Source of the DNA: Streptomyces sp. NRRL F-4489
GTDB taxonomy: Bacteria; Actinomycetota; Actinomycetes; Streptomycetales; Streptomycetaceae
Length of the DNA: 35,153 nucleotides
Reading direction: 5' to 3'
Assembly (NCBI RefSeq): GCF_001509485.1
Contig: NZ_LLZI01000257.1
Span: forward strand, 1 to 35,153
The first letter of the stretch is position 1. Each line of letters begins with the position of its first letter. The position numbers and the translations under genes are program-made. Below, in pieces: positions 1 through 8,318 of this stretch. The notes under the pieces are model-generated. The model was not told the origin of the DNA. It worked only from the letters and a program-made list of their open reading frames with translations, and did not search any database.

Positions 1-319
1 GGGTGCCGGCCGGGGCGCGGTGGGCGGGACCGGACGGGCCGCGTCCGGCAGGACCGCGCCCGGCGGGACCGGACGGGCCGCGTCCGGCAGGACCGCGCCC
101 GGCGGGACCGGACGGCCCGCGTCCGGCGGGCCCGCTGGTGGGGCGGCGGCCGGCGCGGCGCGGCCGGGGGACGGTCGGGGTGGTCGCGGCGGCCCCGGCG
201 GAGGCCGGAGCGGTCGGAGCGGTCCCGGCCGGTACCCCCGGGCCGGGCTGCGCCGGGGCCGGGCGGGGGTCCGCCGGGGCGTCGGTGGGCGCGGTGTGCG
301 CGCTGGTGGTGTCGGTCAT
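1..319 (-). CDS. Partial CDS (N-terminus only), Pro/Gly/Ala-rich protein, unrecognised
   Basis: A minus-strand reading frame opens at an ATG at 319 and continues without a stop to the left edge, so only about 106 residues are visible. A strong ribosome binding site (GAGGGGGC, about 7 nt before the ATG) supports the start. The protein begins MTDTTSAHTAPTDAP and is dominated by Pro, Ala, Gly, Thr and Arg. From about residue 63 it contains a 13-residue repeat rich in GPAGR and GPSGPAGR, encoded by a 39-bp DNA repeat. No domain can be named because the visible part is a disordered-looking tail. It is divergent from the DUF6912-type gene. In streptomycetes an Rv3235-family protein with a Pro-rich N-terminus occurs near secA in this neighbourhood; that identity is only a guess from recalled gene order. 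Confidence 0.6.
   Translation of the reverse strand, partial: MTDTTSAHTAPTDAPADPRPAPAQPGPGVPAGTAPTAPASAGAAATTPTVPRPRRAGRRPTSGPAGRGPSGPAGRGPAGRGPSGPAGRGPAGRGPSGPAHRAPAGT
25..130. repeat. 39-bp tandem repeat (2.7 copies)
   Basis: Units run 25-63, 64-102 and a shortened third copy 103-130. The first two units appear identical. The period is a multiple of three, so the repeat keeps the reading frame of the minus-strand partial CDS and adds 13 residues per unit. Confidence 0.85.
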
Positions 320-598
320 CGCGGTGCCCCCTCGTGCCGGGCCCGGCGTCGTTACCGGGCGGTAGCTTGTGGTCGAGGATCTTGGCGGCGGGCCGCGGCG
401 GCGGCAAGGCGCGGGGCCCTCCGCGGGGCGGCGGGCGATTTTCACCCGTCCGTGGCGGCGGCCCGGGATCACGCCGCGAGGCCGGGCCGGCGGCGGTCCC
501 GGCGGCCGGCGGGGCGGGCGCCGCGGCCGCGGCACGAAGGGGGACGCCCGGCCGTATGCTGGCGGGGCATTGTTCTGGATCTAGCGAGAGCGGCTGCC

Positions 599-1105
599 AT
601 GCGTGTCTACGTCCCCCTGACGCTTTCCGGGCTCGCCGACGCGCACCGGAGCGGCGAGCTGGGCACCGGCCCGCTGCGCGCGTACGCCGTCACCCCCGCG
701 CTGCGCGAGTGGTACGTCTCGGACGACATCGAGGAGCTGGAGTACGCGGCGCTGAACCGCGCGGCGCAGGCGTCGCTGCGGCTGCTGGCCGGCCACCCCT
801 CGGTGCCCCGGCGGCGGGTCGTGGTGGCGCTGGACGTCCCCGACCGCGACGCGGCGGCCGACCCCGACCGGGGCCTGGATCAGTCGGCGCTGGGCGAGGT
901 GCGGGTCGCCGGACCGGTGCCGCTGTCGAAGGCGGCGGCGGTGCACGTGGACTCCCCGGACGCGGCCCAGGACGTGGCGGCGGCCGCGGCGGCGCTGGGC
1001 GCGGCGGACCTCGGCGACGACGACGCGCAGTTCACGGTGGACGGCGCCGAGGACCACGACCTGATGTGGTTCGCGGTGCAGGAGATCCCGCAGTTGCTGG
1101 AGTGA
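599..1105 (+). CDS. DUF6912-family conserved hypothetical protein
   Basis: The product has 168 residues and begins MRVYVPLTLSGLADAHRSGE, which matches my memory of a short conserved actinobacterial family now called DUF6912. Its function is unknown. The start at 599 is chosen because the recognisable conserved sequence begins there; the reading frame extends further upstream only in low-complexity, unlikely sequence. A weak purine-rich site (GCGAGAG) precedes it, and TATGCT at 555-560 could be a -10 element. Visible features are a central acidic segment (DDIEELEYAALNRAA) and an acidic C-terminus, with no signal peptide or membrane segment, so it is probably cytoplasmic. A HAD-family gene follows 103 nt downstream on the same strand and may be co-transcribed. 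Confidence 0.8.
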   Translation: MRVYVPLTLSGLADAHRSGELGTGPLRAYAVTPALREWYVSDDIEELEYAALNRAAQASLRLLAGHPSVPRRRVVVALDVPDRDAAADPDRGLDQSALGEVRVAGPVPLSKAAAVHVDSPDAAQDVAAAAAALGAADLGDDDAQFTVDGAEDHDLMWFAVQEIPQLLE

Positions 1106-1208
1106 CGGCCCGCGAGGCGGTTCCGCGCCCGCTCCGGCGGCGTTGTCAGTGGCGCCGGGTACGGTTTCCTCCATGGCAGACGCTCGGGGGAAGGACCGGG
1201 GGGACGGT

Positions 1209-1871
1209 ATGAGGAAGCCCGCCGCACATATCGTGTGGGATTGGAACGGGACACTGTTCCACGACACCGACGCCGTCCTGGCGGCGACCAACGCCGCCTT
1301 CGCCGAGATCGGCCTGCCCGCCCTCACCCTGGACCGCTATCGGGAGCTGTACCGCGTCCCCGTACCGCTGTTCTACGAGCGGCTGATGGGCCGGCGGCCG
1401 ACCGAGGCCGAGTGGCTGGTCATGGACGCCGCCTTCCAGCGGCACTACACCGAGCGCCGCGCCGGATGCGGGCTCGCCGACGGCGCGGAGGCGCTGCTGG
1501 AGACCTGGCAGGCGGCCGGGCGGAGCCAGTCGATCCTCAGCCTGTTCGGCCACGACGAGCTGATACCCCTGGTCCGCGGCCTGGGGATCGCCGCGCGGTT
1601 CGTCCGGGTCGAGGGCCGCACCGGTCCGCCCGGCGGGTCCAAGAGCGCCCACATGGCGCGCCACCTGGCGGCCCTGGAGCGCGTGGACCCGGGGCGTACG
1701 GTGGTGATCGGGGACGCCGTGGACGACGCGGTGGCGGCGCGGGACGCGGGCGCCCACGCGGTGCTCTACACGGGCGGTTCGCACAGCCGCGGCAGCCTGG
1801 CGGCCACCGGGGCGCCGGTGGTGGACAGCCTCGCCGAGGCCGTGCAGGTCGCGGAGGAGCTGGCCGCCTGA
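1209..1871 (+). CDS. HAD-superfamily hydrolase
   Basis: The product has 220 residues. HAD motif I is WDWNGTLFHD near the N-terminus, a possible motif II Ser lies in SILSLFGHDE, the motif III Lys in GGSKSAHM, and motif IV is VVIGDAVDDAVAARDAG. This layout with a helical cap between motifs I and II is typical of small phosphatases such as the phosphoglycolate phosphatase type; the substrate cannot be told. In motif I the usual second Asp of DxD is Asn (DWN), which is odd for a phosphatase that uses that residue as acid/base. The start at 1209 is preferred because GGGGGGAC lies just upstream; an in-frame ATG at 1173 would add 12 charged residues. It lies between the DUF6912-type gene and the glutamate dehydrogenase, all on the plus strand. 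Confidence 0.85.
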   Translation: MRKPAAHIVWDWNGTLFHDTDAVLAATNAAFAEIGLPALTLDRYRELYRVPVPLFYERLMGRRPTEAEWLVMDAAFQRHYTERRAGCGLADGAEALLETWQAAGRSQSILSLFGHDELIPLVRGLGIAARFVRVEGRTGPPGGSKSAHMARHLAALERVDPGRTVVIGDAVDDAVAARDAGAHAVLYTGGSHSRGSLAATGAPVVDSLAEAVQVAEELAA

Positions 1872-2292
1872 GCGGACGGCCCGGCCGCCCCGTGAGGTCG
1901 CGGCCGGCGCTTGCCGCACGTACGCCACCCCGGACACTCCTTGTCCAGAAGGTCTAAGTTAAGGGTGTGGTTTTACGTGGACGGCGCATAACGGGGCACG
2001 TTCCGGGAGCGATAGCCTTGCAGCGTGATCAGCGCGATAGTCCGCGGGGGCGGCAAGGCCCCCGCCGAGCGCCCGGGGCACGACCGTGACCGGGCGAGAG
2101 CTGATCGTTGCGGCCGCCAATCCATGTCGACTTCGTCAAGAATCGTCGACGACGGCACGGCCTCCCCCCATCGCGGCATAGCGTCGACAGCGACAGGACA
2201 CCCCGCGTCGCGGTGGCGTTGTGCGGCTTTCCCAGCCCTACCCACGTTTTTCCACGACGTCACGCAACGGCGCGCGACAGGAGCCAGAGGAC
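1872..2292. other. Intergenic region upstream of glutamate dehydrogenase
   Basis: This 421-base stretch holds no convincing gene: the short open frames in it have codon use unlike their neighbours. It includes a comparatively AT-rich patch around 1938-1975, a perfect 8-bp hairpin at 2044-2065, and the GC-poorer leader of the dehydrogenase gene ending in AGGAG at 2279-2283. The promoter of the dehydrogenase must lie here, but I could not fix its -35/-10 elements. Confidence 0.6.
2044..2065. terminator. GC-rich hairpin, possible terminator of the HAD gene or leader structure
   Basis: Perfect 8-bp arms GCGGGGGC (2044-2051) and GCCCCCGC (2058-2065) enclose a 6-nt loop. There is no T-run. It lies about 170 bases after the HAD stop codon and about 230 before the dehydrogenase start, so it could end the upstream transcript or sit in the downstream leader. 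Confidence 0.4.
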
Positions 2293-5200
2293 ATGCAGAC
2301 CAAGCTGGACGAAGCCAAGAACGAGCTGCTCGCGAGGGCCGCACGGGTAGGTGAGAGCAGCCCCGCCGGGTGCGCCCCGGTACGCGGGCTCGACCCGGAC
2401 ACCCTCACGGGATACCTCCAGCGCTACTACCTGCACACCGCCCCCGAGGACCTCACCGACCGCGACCCGGTCGACGTCTTCGGCGCCGCGCTCTCCCACT
2501 TCCGCCTGGCCGAGACCCGGCCCCAGGGCACCGCGAATGTGCGCGTGCACACCCCGACCGTCGAGGAGAACGGCTGGACCTGCAGCCACTCCGTCGTCGA
2601 GGTGGTCACCGACGACATGCCGTTCCTGGTCGACTCGGTCACCAACGAGCTGTCCCGGCAGGGCCGCGGCATCCACGTCGTGATCCACCCGCAGCTGACC
2701 GTCCGCCGGGACGTCACCGGCAAGCTCATCGAGGTCCTCGACGCCAACGGCGAGGTGCACGGCCCCGGCCGCGCCCGCACCGCCGAGCTGCCGCACGACG
2801 CGGCCATCGAGTCCTGGATCCACGTCGAGATCGACCGGGAGACCGACAAGGACGACCTCAAGCAGATCACCGCCGATCTGCTGCGGGTGCTCTCCGACGT
2901 CCGCGAGTCCGTCGAGGACTGGGACAAGATGCGCTCCACCGCGCTGCGCATCGCCGAGGAGCTGCCCGGCGAGCCGATCGCCGACGCGATCCGCCCCGAG
3001 GACACCGAGGAGGCCCGGGAGCTGCTGCGCTGGCTCTCCGACGACCACTTCACCTTCCTCGGCTACCGCGAGTACGAGCTGGCCTCCGCGCCCGGCGAGG
3101 ACGGCACCGAGGAGGACGTCCTGACCGCCGTGCCCGGTACGGGCCTCGGCATCCTGCGCTCCGACCCGCCGCACCGCGAGAGCGACGCCGGCCACCCCGT
3201 CTCGCCGTCCTTCAACCGCCTCCCCGCCGACGCCCGCGCCAAGGCCCGCGAGCCCAAGCTGCTCATCCTCACCAAGGCCAACAGCCGCGCCACCGTCCAC
3301 CGCCCCTCCTACCTCGACTACGTCGGGGTGAAGAAGTTCGACAAGGACGGCAACGTCACCGGCGAGCGGCGCTTCCTGGGCCTGTTCTCGTCGGCCGCGT
3401 ACACCGAGTCGGTGCGCCGGGTGCCGGTGATCCGCCGCAAGGTCGCCGAGGTCCTCGACGGCGCCGGCTTCACCCCGCACAGCCACGACGGCCGCGACCT
3501 CCTCCAGATCCTGGAGACCTACCCGCGCGACGAGCTGTTCCAGACCCCGGTCGACCAGCTGCGGTCCATCGCCACCAGCGTGCTCTACCTCCAGGAGCGC
3601 CGGCGGCTGCGGCTCTACCTCCGCCAGGACGAGTACGGCCGCTACTACTCCGCCCTCGTCTACCTCCCCCGGGACCGCTACACCACCGCCGTCCGGCTGC
3701 GGCTGATCGACATCCTCAAGGAGGAGCTGGGCGGCACCAGCGTCGACTTCACGGCCTGGAACACCGAGTCGGTGCTCTCCCGGCTGCACTTCCTCATCCG
3801 CGTCGAGCCCGGCACCCGGCTGCCGGAGCTGACCGACGCGGACGTGGACCGCATCGAGGCCCGCCTGGTGGAGGCCGCCCGCTCCTGGGCCGACGGCTTC
3901 GCCGAGGCGCTGACCGCCGAGGCCGGCGAGGAGCGCGCCGCCGAGCTGCTGCGCCGCTACGCCCACGCCTTCCCCGAGGGCTACAAGGCCGACAACAGCC
4001 CGCGCGCCGCCGTCGCCGACCTCACCCACCTGGAGAAGGTCGCCCAGGAGCCCGGCCGGGACTTCTCGGTCAGCCTCTACGAGCCGGTCAACGCCGGCCC
4101 CGGCGAGCGCCGCTTCAAGATCTACAGCCAGGGCGAGCCGGTCTCCCTGTCCAAGGTGCTGCCGGGCCTGAACCGCCTGGGCGTCGAGGTCATCGACGAG
4201 CGCCCGCACGAGCTGCGCCGCACCGACGGCACGGTCGCCTGGATCTACGACTTCGGTCTGCGGATCCCCGAGCACATCTCGGGCGACGACGCCCGCGAGC
4301 GCTTCCAGGACGCGTTCACCGCCGTGTGGACGGGCGCCGCCGAGAGCGACAACTTCAACAAGCTGGTGCTGTGCGCCGGGCTCGACTGGCGCCAGGCGAT
4401 GGTGCTGCGGGCCTACGCCAAGTACCTCCGCCAGGCCGGTTCGACGTTCAGCCAGACGTACATGGAGGACACCCTCTCCAACAACGTCCACACCACCCGG
4501 CTGCTGGTCTCGCTCTTCGAGGCGCGGATGTCGCCGGAGCGGCAGAGCGCCGGCCGGGAGCTGACCGACGGGCTGCTGGAGGAGCTGGACGGCGCCCTGG
4601 ACCAGGTCGCCTCGCTGGACGAGGACCGCATCCTGCGCGCCTTCCTCACCGTCATCAAGGCGACCCTGCGCACCAACCACTACCAGCGCGACAGCGAGGG
4701 CCGCCCGCACTCCTACCTGTCGATCAAGCTGGACCCGCAGGCCATCCCCGACCTGCCGGCGCCCCGCCCGGCGTACGAGATCTGGGTGTACTCGCCCCGC
4801 GTCGAGGGCGTCCACCTGCGGTTCGGCAAGGTCGCGCGCGGCGGTCTGCGCTGGTCGGACCGGCGGGAGGACTTCCGCACCGAGATCCTCGGCCTGGTCA
4901 AGGCGCAGATGGTGAAGAACACCGTCATCGTGCCGGTCGGCGCCAAGGGCGGCTTCGTCGGCAAGCGGCTGCCGGACCCGGCGCAGGACCGCGACGCGTG
5001 GCTGGCCGAGGGCATCGCCTGCTACAAGACCTTCATCTCCGGTCTGCTGGACATCACCGACAACCTCGTCGGCGGCGAGGTCGTCCCGCCCCGGGACGTG
5101 GTCCGGCACGACGGCGACGACACCTACCTCGTCGTCGCCGCCGACAAGGGCACCGCGACGTTCTCCGACATCGCCAACGAGGTCGCCGAGTCGTACGGCT

Positions 5201-7248
5201 TCTGGCTGGGCGACGCGTTCGCCTCCGGCGGCAGCGCCGGCTACGACCACAAGGGCATGGGCATCACCGCCCGCGGCGCCTGGGAGTCGGTCAAGCGGCA
5301 CTTCCGCGAGCTGGGCCACGACACCCAGACGCAGGACTTCACCGTCGTCGGCGTCGGCGACATGTCCGGTGACGTGTTCGGCAACGGCATGCTGCTCAGC
5401 GAGCACATCCGGCTGGTGGCCGCCTTCGACCACCGGCACATCTTCCTCGACCCCAAGCCGGACGCGGCGACCTCGTACGCCGAGCGCCGCCGGCTGTTCG
5501 AGCTGCCGCGCTCCTCGTGGGCGGACTACGACACCGCGCTGCTGTCGCAGGGCGGCGGCATCCACCCGCGGTCGGCCAAGTCCATCCCGATCAACGCCCA
5601 GGTGCGGGCCGCCCTCGGCATCGAGTCCGGCGTCAAGAAGATGACCCCGGCCGAGCTGATGCAGGCCATCCTCAAGGCCCCGGTGGACCTGCTGTGGAAC
5701 GGCGGCATCGGCACGTACGTCAAGGCGTCGGCCGAGTCGCACGCCGACGTCGGCGACAAGTCCAACGACGCGATCCGCGTCAACGGCGAGGACCTGCGGG
5801 TCAAGGTCGTCGGCGAGGGCGGCAACCTCGGCCTGACGCAGCTGGGCCGGATCGAGTTCGCCATGGCCGGCGGGCGGATCAACACCGACGCGATCGACAA
5901 CAGCGCCGGTGTGGACACCTCCGACCACGAGGTCAACATCAAGATCCTGCTGAACTCCGTCGTCGCGGACGGCGACATGACGGTCAAGCAGCGCAACAAG
6001 CTCCTGGCGGAGATGACCGACGAGGTCGGCTCGCTGGTGCTGCGCAACAACTACGCGCAGAACACCGCGCTGGCCCTGGCCCTCGCGCAGTCCTCCAGCA
6101 TGCTCCACGCCCAGCAGCGCTTCATGCGCCGCCTGGTGCGCGACGGGCATCTGGACCGGGCGCTGGAATTCCTGCCCAGCGACCGGCAGATCCGCGAGCG
6201 GCTGAGCGCCGGGCGCGGGCTGACCCAGCCGGAGACCGCGGTCCTGCTCGCCTACACCAAGATCACGGTGGCCGACGAGCTGATCGGCACCGGCCTGCCG
6301 GACGACGCCTACCTCCAGCACCTCCTGCACGCCTACTTCCCCACCCAGCTGCGGGAGAACTTCACCGAGCAGGTCGACGGGCACGCGCTGCGCCGCGAGA
6401 TCGTCACCACGGTGCTGGTCAACGACACCGTCAACACCGGCGGGACGAGCTTCCTGCACCGGATGCGGGAGGAGACCGGGGCGTCCCTGGAGGAGGTCGT
6501 CCGGGCGCACACCGCGGCCCGCGCGATCTTCCGGCTCAACCAGGTCTGGGACGACGTCGAGGCGCTCGACAACACCGTGGCCGCCGACGTCCAGACCCGG
6601 ATCCGGCTGCACTCGCGGCGGCTGGTCGAGCGCGGCACCCGCTGGCTGCTCAACAACCGCCCGCAGCCGCTGGAGCTGTCCGGCACCATCGACTTCTTCG
6701 CGGAGCGGGTGGCGCAGGTCTGGGCCGAGCTGCCGAAGCTGCTGCAGGGCAGCGACCTGGAGTGGTACCAGACGATCCTGGAGGAGCTGACCGACGCCGG
6801 GGTGCCGGAGCCGCTGGCGGTCCAGGTGTCCGGCTTCTCGTCGGCCTTCCCGGCGCTGGACATCGTCGCCATCGCCGACCGTACGGGCAAGGAGCCGCTG
6901 GCCGTCGCGGAGGTCTACTACGACCTCGGCGACCGGCTGCGGATCAACCAGCTGCTGGACCGGATCCTGGAGCTGCCGCGGAACGACCGCTGGCAGTCGA
7001 TGGCCCGGGCCTCGATCCGCGAGGACCTCTTCGCGGCGCACGCGGCGCTCACGTCGGATGTGCTGGCGATGGGGGACGGGGCGGCGTCGCCGGGGGAGCG
7101 GTTCGCGGCCTGGGAGGACGCGAACGCGGCGATTCTGACGCGGGCGCGGGCGACGCTGGAGGAGATCCACGGGTCGGAGGGGTTCGATCTGGCGAACCTT
7201 TCCGTCGCCATGCGGACTATGCGGACGCTGCTGCGTACGCATAGCTGA
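2293..7248 (+). CDS. gdhB: NAD-dependent glutamate dehydrogenase, large (180 kDa) class
   Basis: The 1651-residue product matches the length known for streptomycete NAD-specific glutamate dehydrogenases, which oxidise L-glutamate to 2-oxoglutarate and ammonia with NAD+ in the cytoplasm. A long N-terminal part (about 1-730, with ACT-like regulatory folds in this family) precedes the catalytic core. Visible core motifs are ARGGLRWSDRREDFRTE (about 847-865), KAQMVKNTVIVPVGAKGG (about 872-890, with the substrate-binding and catalytic Lys), the Rossmann dinucleotide loop GVGDMSGDVFGNGML (about 1018-1033) and NGGIGTYVK (about 1136). A helical C-terminal region follows. The start at 2293 is preceded by AGGAG (9-nt gap); sequence further upstream has non-coding codon use. 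It is probably transcribed alone and ends before a strong hairpin. In this family, amino-acid binding at the N-terminal part gives allosteric control; that is family knowledge, not visible here. Confidence 0.97.
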   Translation: MQTKLDEAKNELLARAARVGESSPAGCAPVRGLDPDTLTGYLQRYYLHTAPEDLTDRDPVDVFGAALSHFRLAETRPQGTANVRVHTPTVEENGWTCSHSVVEVVTDDMPFLVDSVTNELSRQGRGIHVVIHPQLTVRRDVTGKLIEVLDANGEVHGPGRARTAELPHDAAIESWIHVEIDRETDKDDLKQITADLLRVLSDVRESVEDWDKMRSTALRIAEELPGEPIADAIRPEDTEEARELLRWLSDDHFTFLGYREYELASAPGEDGTEEDVLTAVPGTGLGILRSDPPHRESDAGHPVSPSFNRLPADARAKAREPKLLILTKANSRATVHRPSYLDYVGVKKFDKDGNVTGERRFLGLFSSAAYTESVRRVPVIRRKVAEVLDGAGFTPHSHDGRDLLQILETYPRDELFQTPVDQLRSIATSVLYLQERRRLRLYLRQDEYGRYYSALVYLPRDRYTTAVRLRLIDILKEELGGTSVDFTAWNTESVLSRLHFLIRVEPGTRLPELTDADVDRIEARLVEAARSWADGFAEALTAEAGEERAAELLRRYAHAFPEGYKADNSPRAAVADLTHLEKVAQEPGRDFSVSLYEPVNAGPGERRFKIYSQGEPVSLSKVLPGLNRLGVEVIDERPHELRRTDGTVAWIYDFGLRIPEHISGDDARERFQDAFTAVWTGAAESDNFNKLVLCAGLDWRQAMVLRAYAKYLRQAGSTFSQTYMEDTLSNNVHTTRLLVSLFEARMSPERQSAGRELTDGLLEELDGALDQVASLDEDRILRAFLTVIKATLRTNHYQRDSEGRPHSYLSIKLDPQAIPDLPAPRPAYEIWVYSPRVEGVHLRFGKVARGGLRWSDRREDFRTEILGLVKAQMVKNTVIVPVGAKGGFVGKRLPDPAQDRDAWLAEGIACYKTFISGLLDITDNLVGGEVVPPRDVVRHDGDDTYLVVAADKGTATFSDIANEVAESYGFWLGDAFASGGSAGYDHKGMGITARGAWESVKRHFRELGHDTQTQDFTVVGVGDMSGDVFGNGMLLSEHIRLVAAFDHRHIFLDPKPDAATSYAERRRLFELPRSSWADYDTALLSQGGGIHPRSAKSIPINAQVRAALGIESGVKKMTPAELMQAILKAPVDLLWNGGIGTYVKASAESHADVGDKSNDAIRVNGEDLRVKVVGEGGNLGLTQLGRIEFAMAGGRINTDAIDNSAGVDTSDHEVNIKILLNSVVADGDMTVKQRNKLLAEMTDEVGSLVLRNNYAQNTALALALAQSSSMLHAQQRFMRRLVRDGHLDRALEFLPSDRQIRERLSAGRGLTQPETAVLLAYTKITVADELIGTGLPDDAYLQHLLHAYFPTQLRENFTEQVDGHALRREIVTTVLVNDTVNTGGTSFLHRMREETGASLEEVVRAHTAARAIFRLNQVWDDVEALDNTVAADVQTRIRLHSRRLVERGTRWLLNNRPQPLELSGTIDFFAERVAQVWAELPKLLQGSDLEWYQTILEELTDAGVPEPLAVQVSGFSSAFPALDIVAIADRTGKEPLAVAEVYYDLGDRLRINQLLDRILELPRNDRWQSMARASIREDLFAAHAALTSDVLAMGDGAASPGERFAAWEDANAAILTRARATLEEIHGSEGFDLANLSVAMRTMRTLLRTHS

Positions 7249-7287
7249 GGCCGGGGGCGGCGCCTGGGGCGCCTGCCCTTTTGCCCT

Positions 7288-7324
7288 CAAGCGCCGGGCG
7301 GGCTTTGGGCCTGTCCGGCGCTTG
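7288..7324. terminator. Strong hairpin after glutamate dehydrogenase
   Basis: Arms CAAGCGCCGG (7288-7297) and CCGGCGCTTG (7315-7324) are perfectly complementary. The stem can continue inwards to about 16 pairs with two G-U pairs, leaving a 5-nt loop. It begins 40 bases after the dehydrogenase stop and lacks a T-run, as is common for streptomycete terminators. Its left arm is itself a copy of the repeat found at 7402-7480. Confidence 0.7.
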
Positions 7325-7401
7325 TGCGTTGCGCTGGCGCGGGCCGGGGCCCGGTGGGGTGCGGTGGTGGGCCCGTGCGGGCGGGGTATCGCTGCGCTCG
7401 T

Positions 7402-7480
7402 CCTCAAGCGCCGGACGGGCTTGAATTTGTCCTCAAGCGCCGGACGGGCTTGGTTTTGGCCTCAAGCGCCGGACGGGCTG
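7402..7480. repeat. Array of three 3'-end repeats (core CTCAAGCGCCGGACGGGC)
   Basis: Three near-identical copies of about 21 bp start at 7402, 7431 and 7460, exactly 29 bases apart. A variant copy at 7285-7305 forms the left arm of the preceding hairpin. The array lies between the convergent ends of the glutamate dehydrogenase and tagH genes. I recall this motif as a very common dispersed intergenic element in Streptomyces genomes, but that could not be checked here. Confidence 0.85.
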
Positions 7481-7487
7481 GGATTGG

Positions 7488-8318
7488 TCAGCTGTGGGTG
7501 AAGGCTTCGTAGGCTGCGAGGACTTCTTCGGTGGGGCCGTCCATGCGGAGGGTGCCTCGTTCGAGCCAGAGGACTCGGTCGCAGGTGTCGCGGATGGAGT
7601 TGTTGTTGTGGCTGACGAGGAAGACGGTGCCGGCTTCCTCGCGGAGTTCGCGGATGCGGGCCTCGGAGCGCTTCTGGAAGCGGCGGTCGCCGGTGGCCAG
7701 CGCCTCGTCGATGAGGAGGACGTCGTGGTCCTTGGCGGCGGCGATGGAGAAGCGCAGCCGGGCCGCCATACCGGATGAATACGTGCGCATCGGCAGGGAG
7801 ATGAAGTCGCCCTTCTCGTTGATGCCGGAGAAGTCGACGATGCCGTCGTAGCGGGAGCGGACCTGTTCGCGGCTCATGCCCATGGCCAGGCCGCCGAGCA
7901 GGACGTTCTTCTCGCCGGTCAGGTCGTTCATCAGGGCCGCGTTGACGCCCAGCAGGGACGGCTGGCCGTGGGTGTAGACCCGGCCGCGCTCGGCGGGCAG
8001 CAGGCCGGCGATGGCCTGGAGCAGGGTGGACTTGCCGGAGCCGTTGGAGCCGATCAGGCCGATGGACTCGCCGCGGTGGGCGGTGAAGGTGACGCCCTTG
8101 ACGGCGTGCACCTCGCGGACGCCGGTGGCCGGGCCGCGGCGGAGGATGCGGTTGAGGGCCGCGGTGGCGCTGCCCTTGCCGGCGCCGGTGCCGTAGACGC
8201 GGTAGACGATGTGGAGGTCGTCGGCGATGACGGTGGGGACGGGGGCGGCGGCTGCCTCAGCCGTGCCGGCCACCTCGGTCGTGTCGGTTGCGTGAGTCGT
8301 GCGGGTCATGTCAGCCAC
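7488..8318 (-). CDS. tagH: ABC transporter ATP-binding protein, TagH-like (polysaccharide/teichoic acid export)
   Basis: The product has 276 residues. It carries Walker A GSNGSGKST (90-98), the ABC signature YSSGMAARLRFS, Walker B DVLLIDEALATGD and the switch His in VSHN. The sequence between Walker A and the signature (LLGVNAALMNDLTGEKNVLLGG) is typical of O-antigen and teichoic acid exporters rather than drug or nutrient importers. About 35 residues before the ATPase core are variable. It would power export of lipid-linked wall polymer by the permease encoded just upstream. The GTG at 8318 is preferred as start because GAGGAG lies 10 nt before it; it overlaps the end of tagG by 8 bases, implying translational coupling. 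An ATG at 8309 is the alternative. Confidence 0.93.
   Translation of the reverse strand: MADMTRTTHATDTTEVAGTAEAAAAPVPTVIADDLHIVYRVYGTGAGKGSATAALNRILRRGPATGVREVHAVKGVTFTAHRGESIGLIGSNGSGKSTLLQAIAGLLPAERGRVYTHGQPSLLGVNAALMNDLTGEKNVLLGGLAMGMSREQVRSRYDGIVDFSGINEKGDFISLPMRTYSSGMAARLRFSIAAAKDHDVLLIDEALATGDRRFQKRSEARIRELREEAGTVFLVSHNNNSIRDTCDRVLWLERGTLRMDGPTEEVLAAYEAFTHS

Noticed and set aside
2260..7407. Minus-strand open frame of over 1700 codons opposite the glutamate dehydrogenase
   Set aside because: It is repetitive in Val, Asp, Gly, Leu and Arg with no domain; it mirrors the GC-biased codons of the real plus-strand enzyme.
7402..7480. CRISPR-like regular repeats
   Set aside because: Units of about 21 bp have spacers of only about 8 bp, there are three copies, and no cas gene is present.
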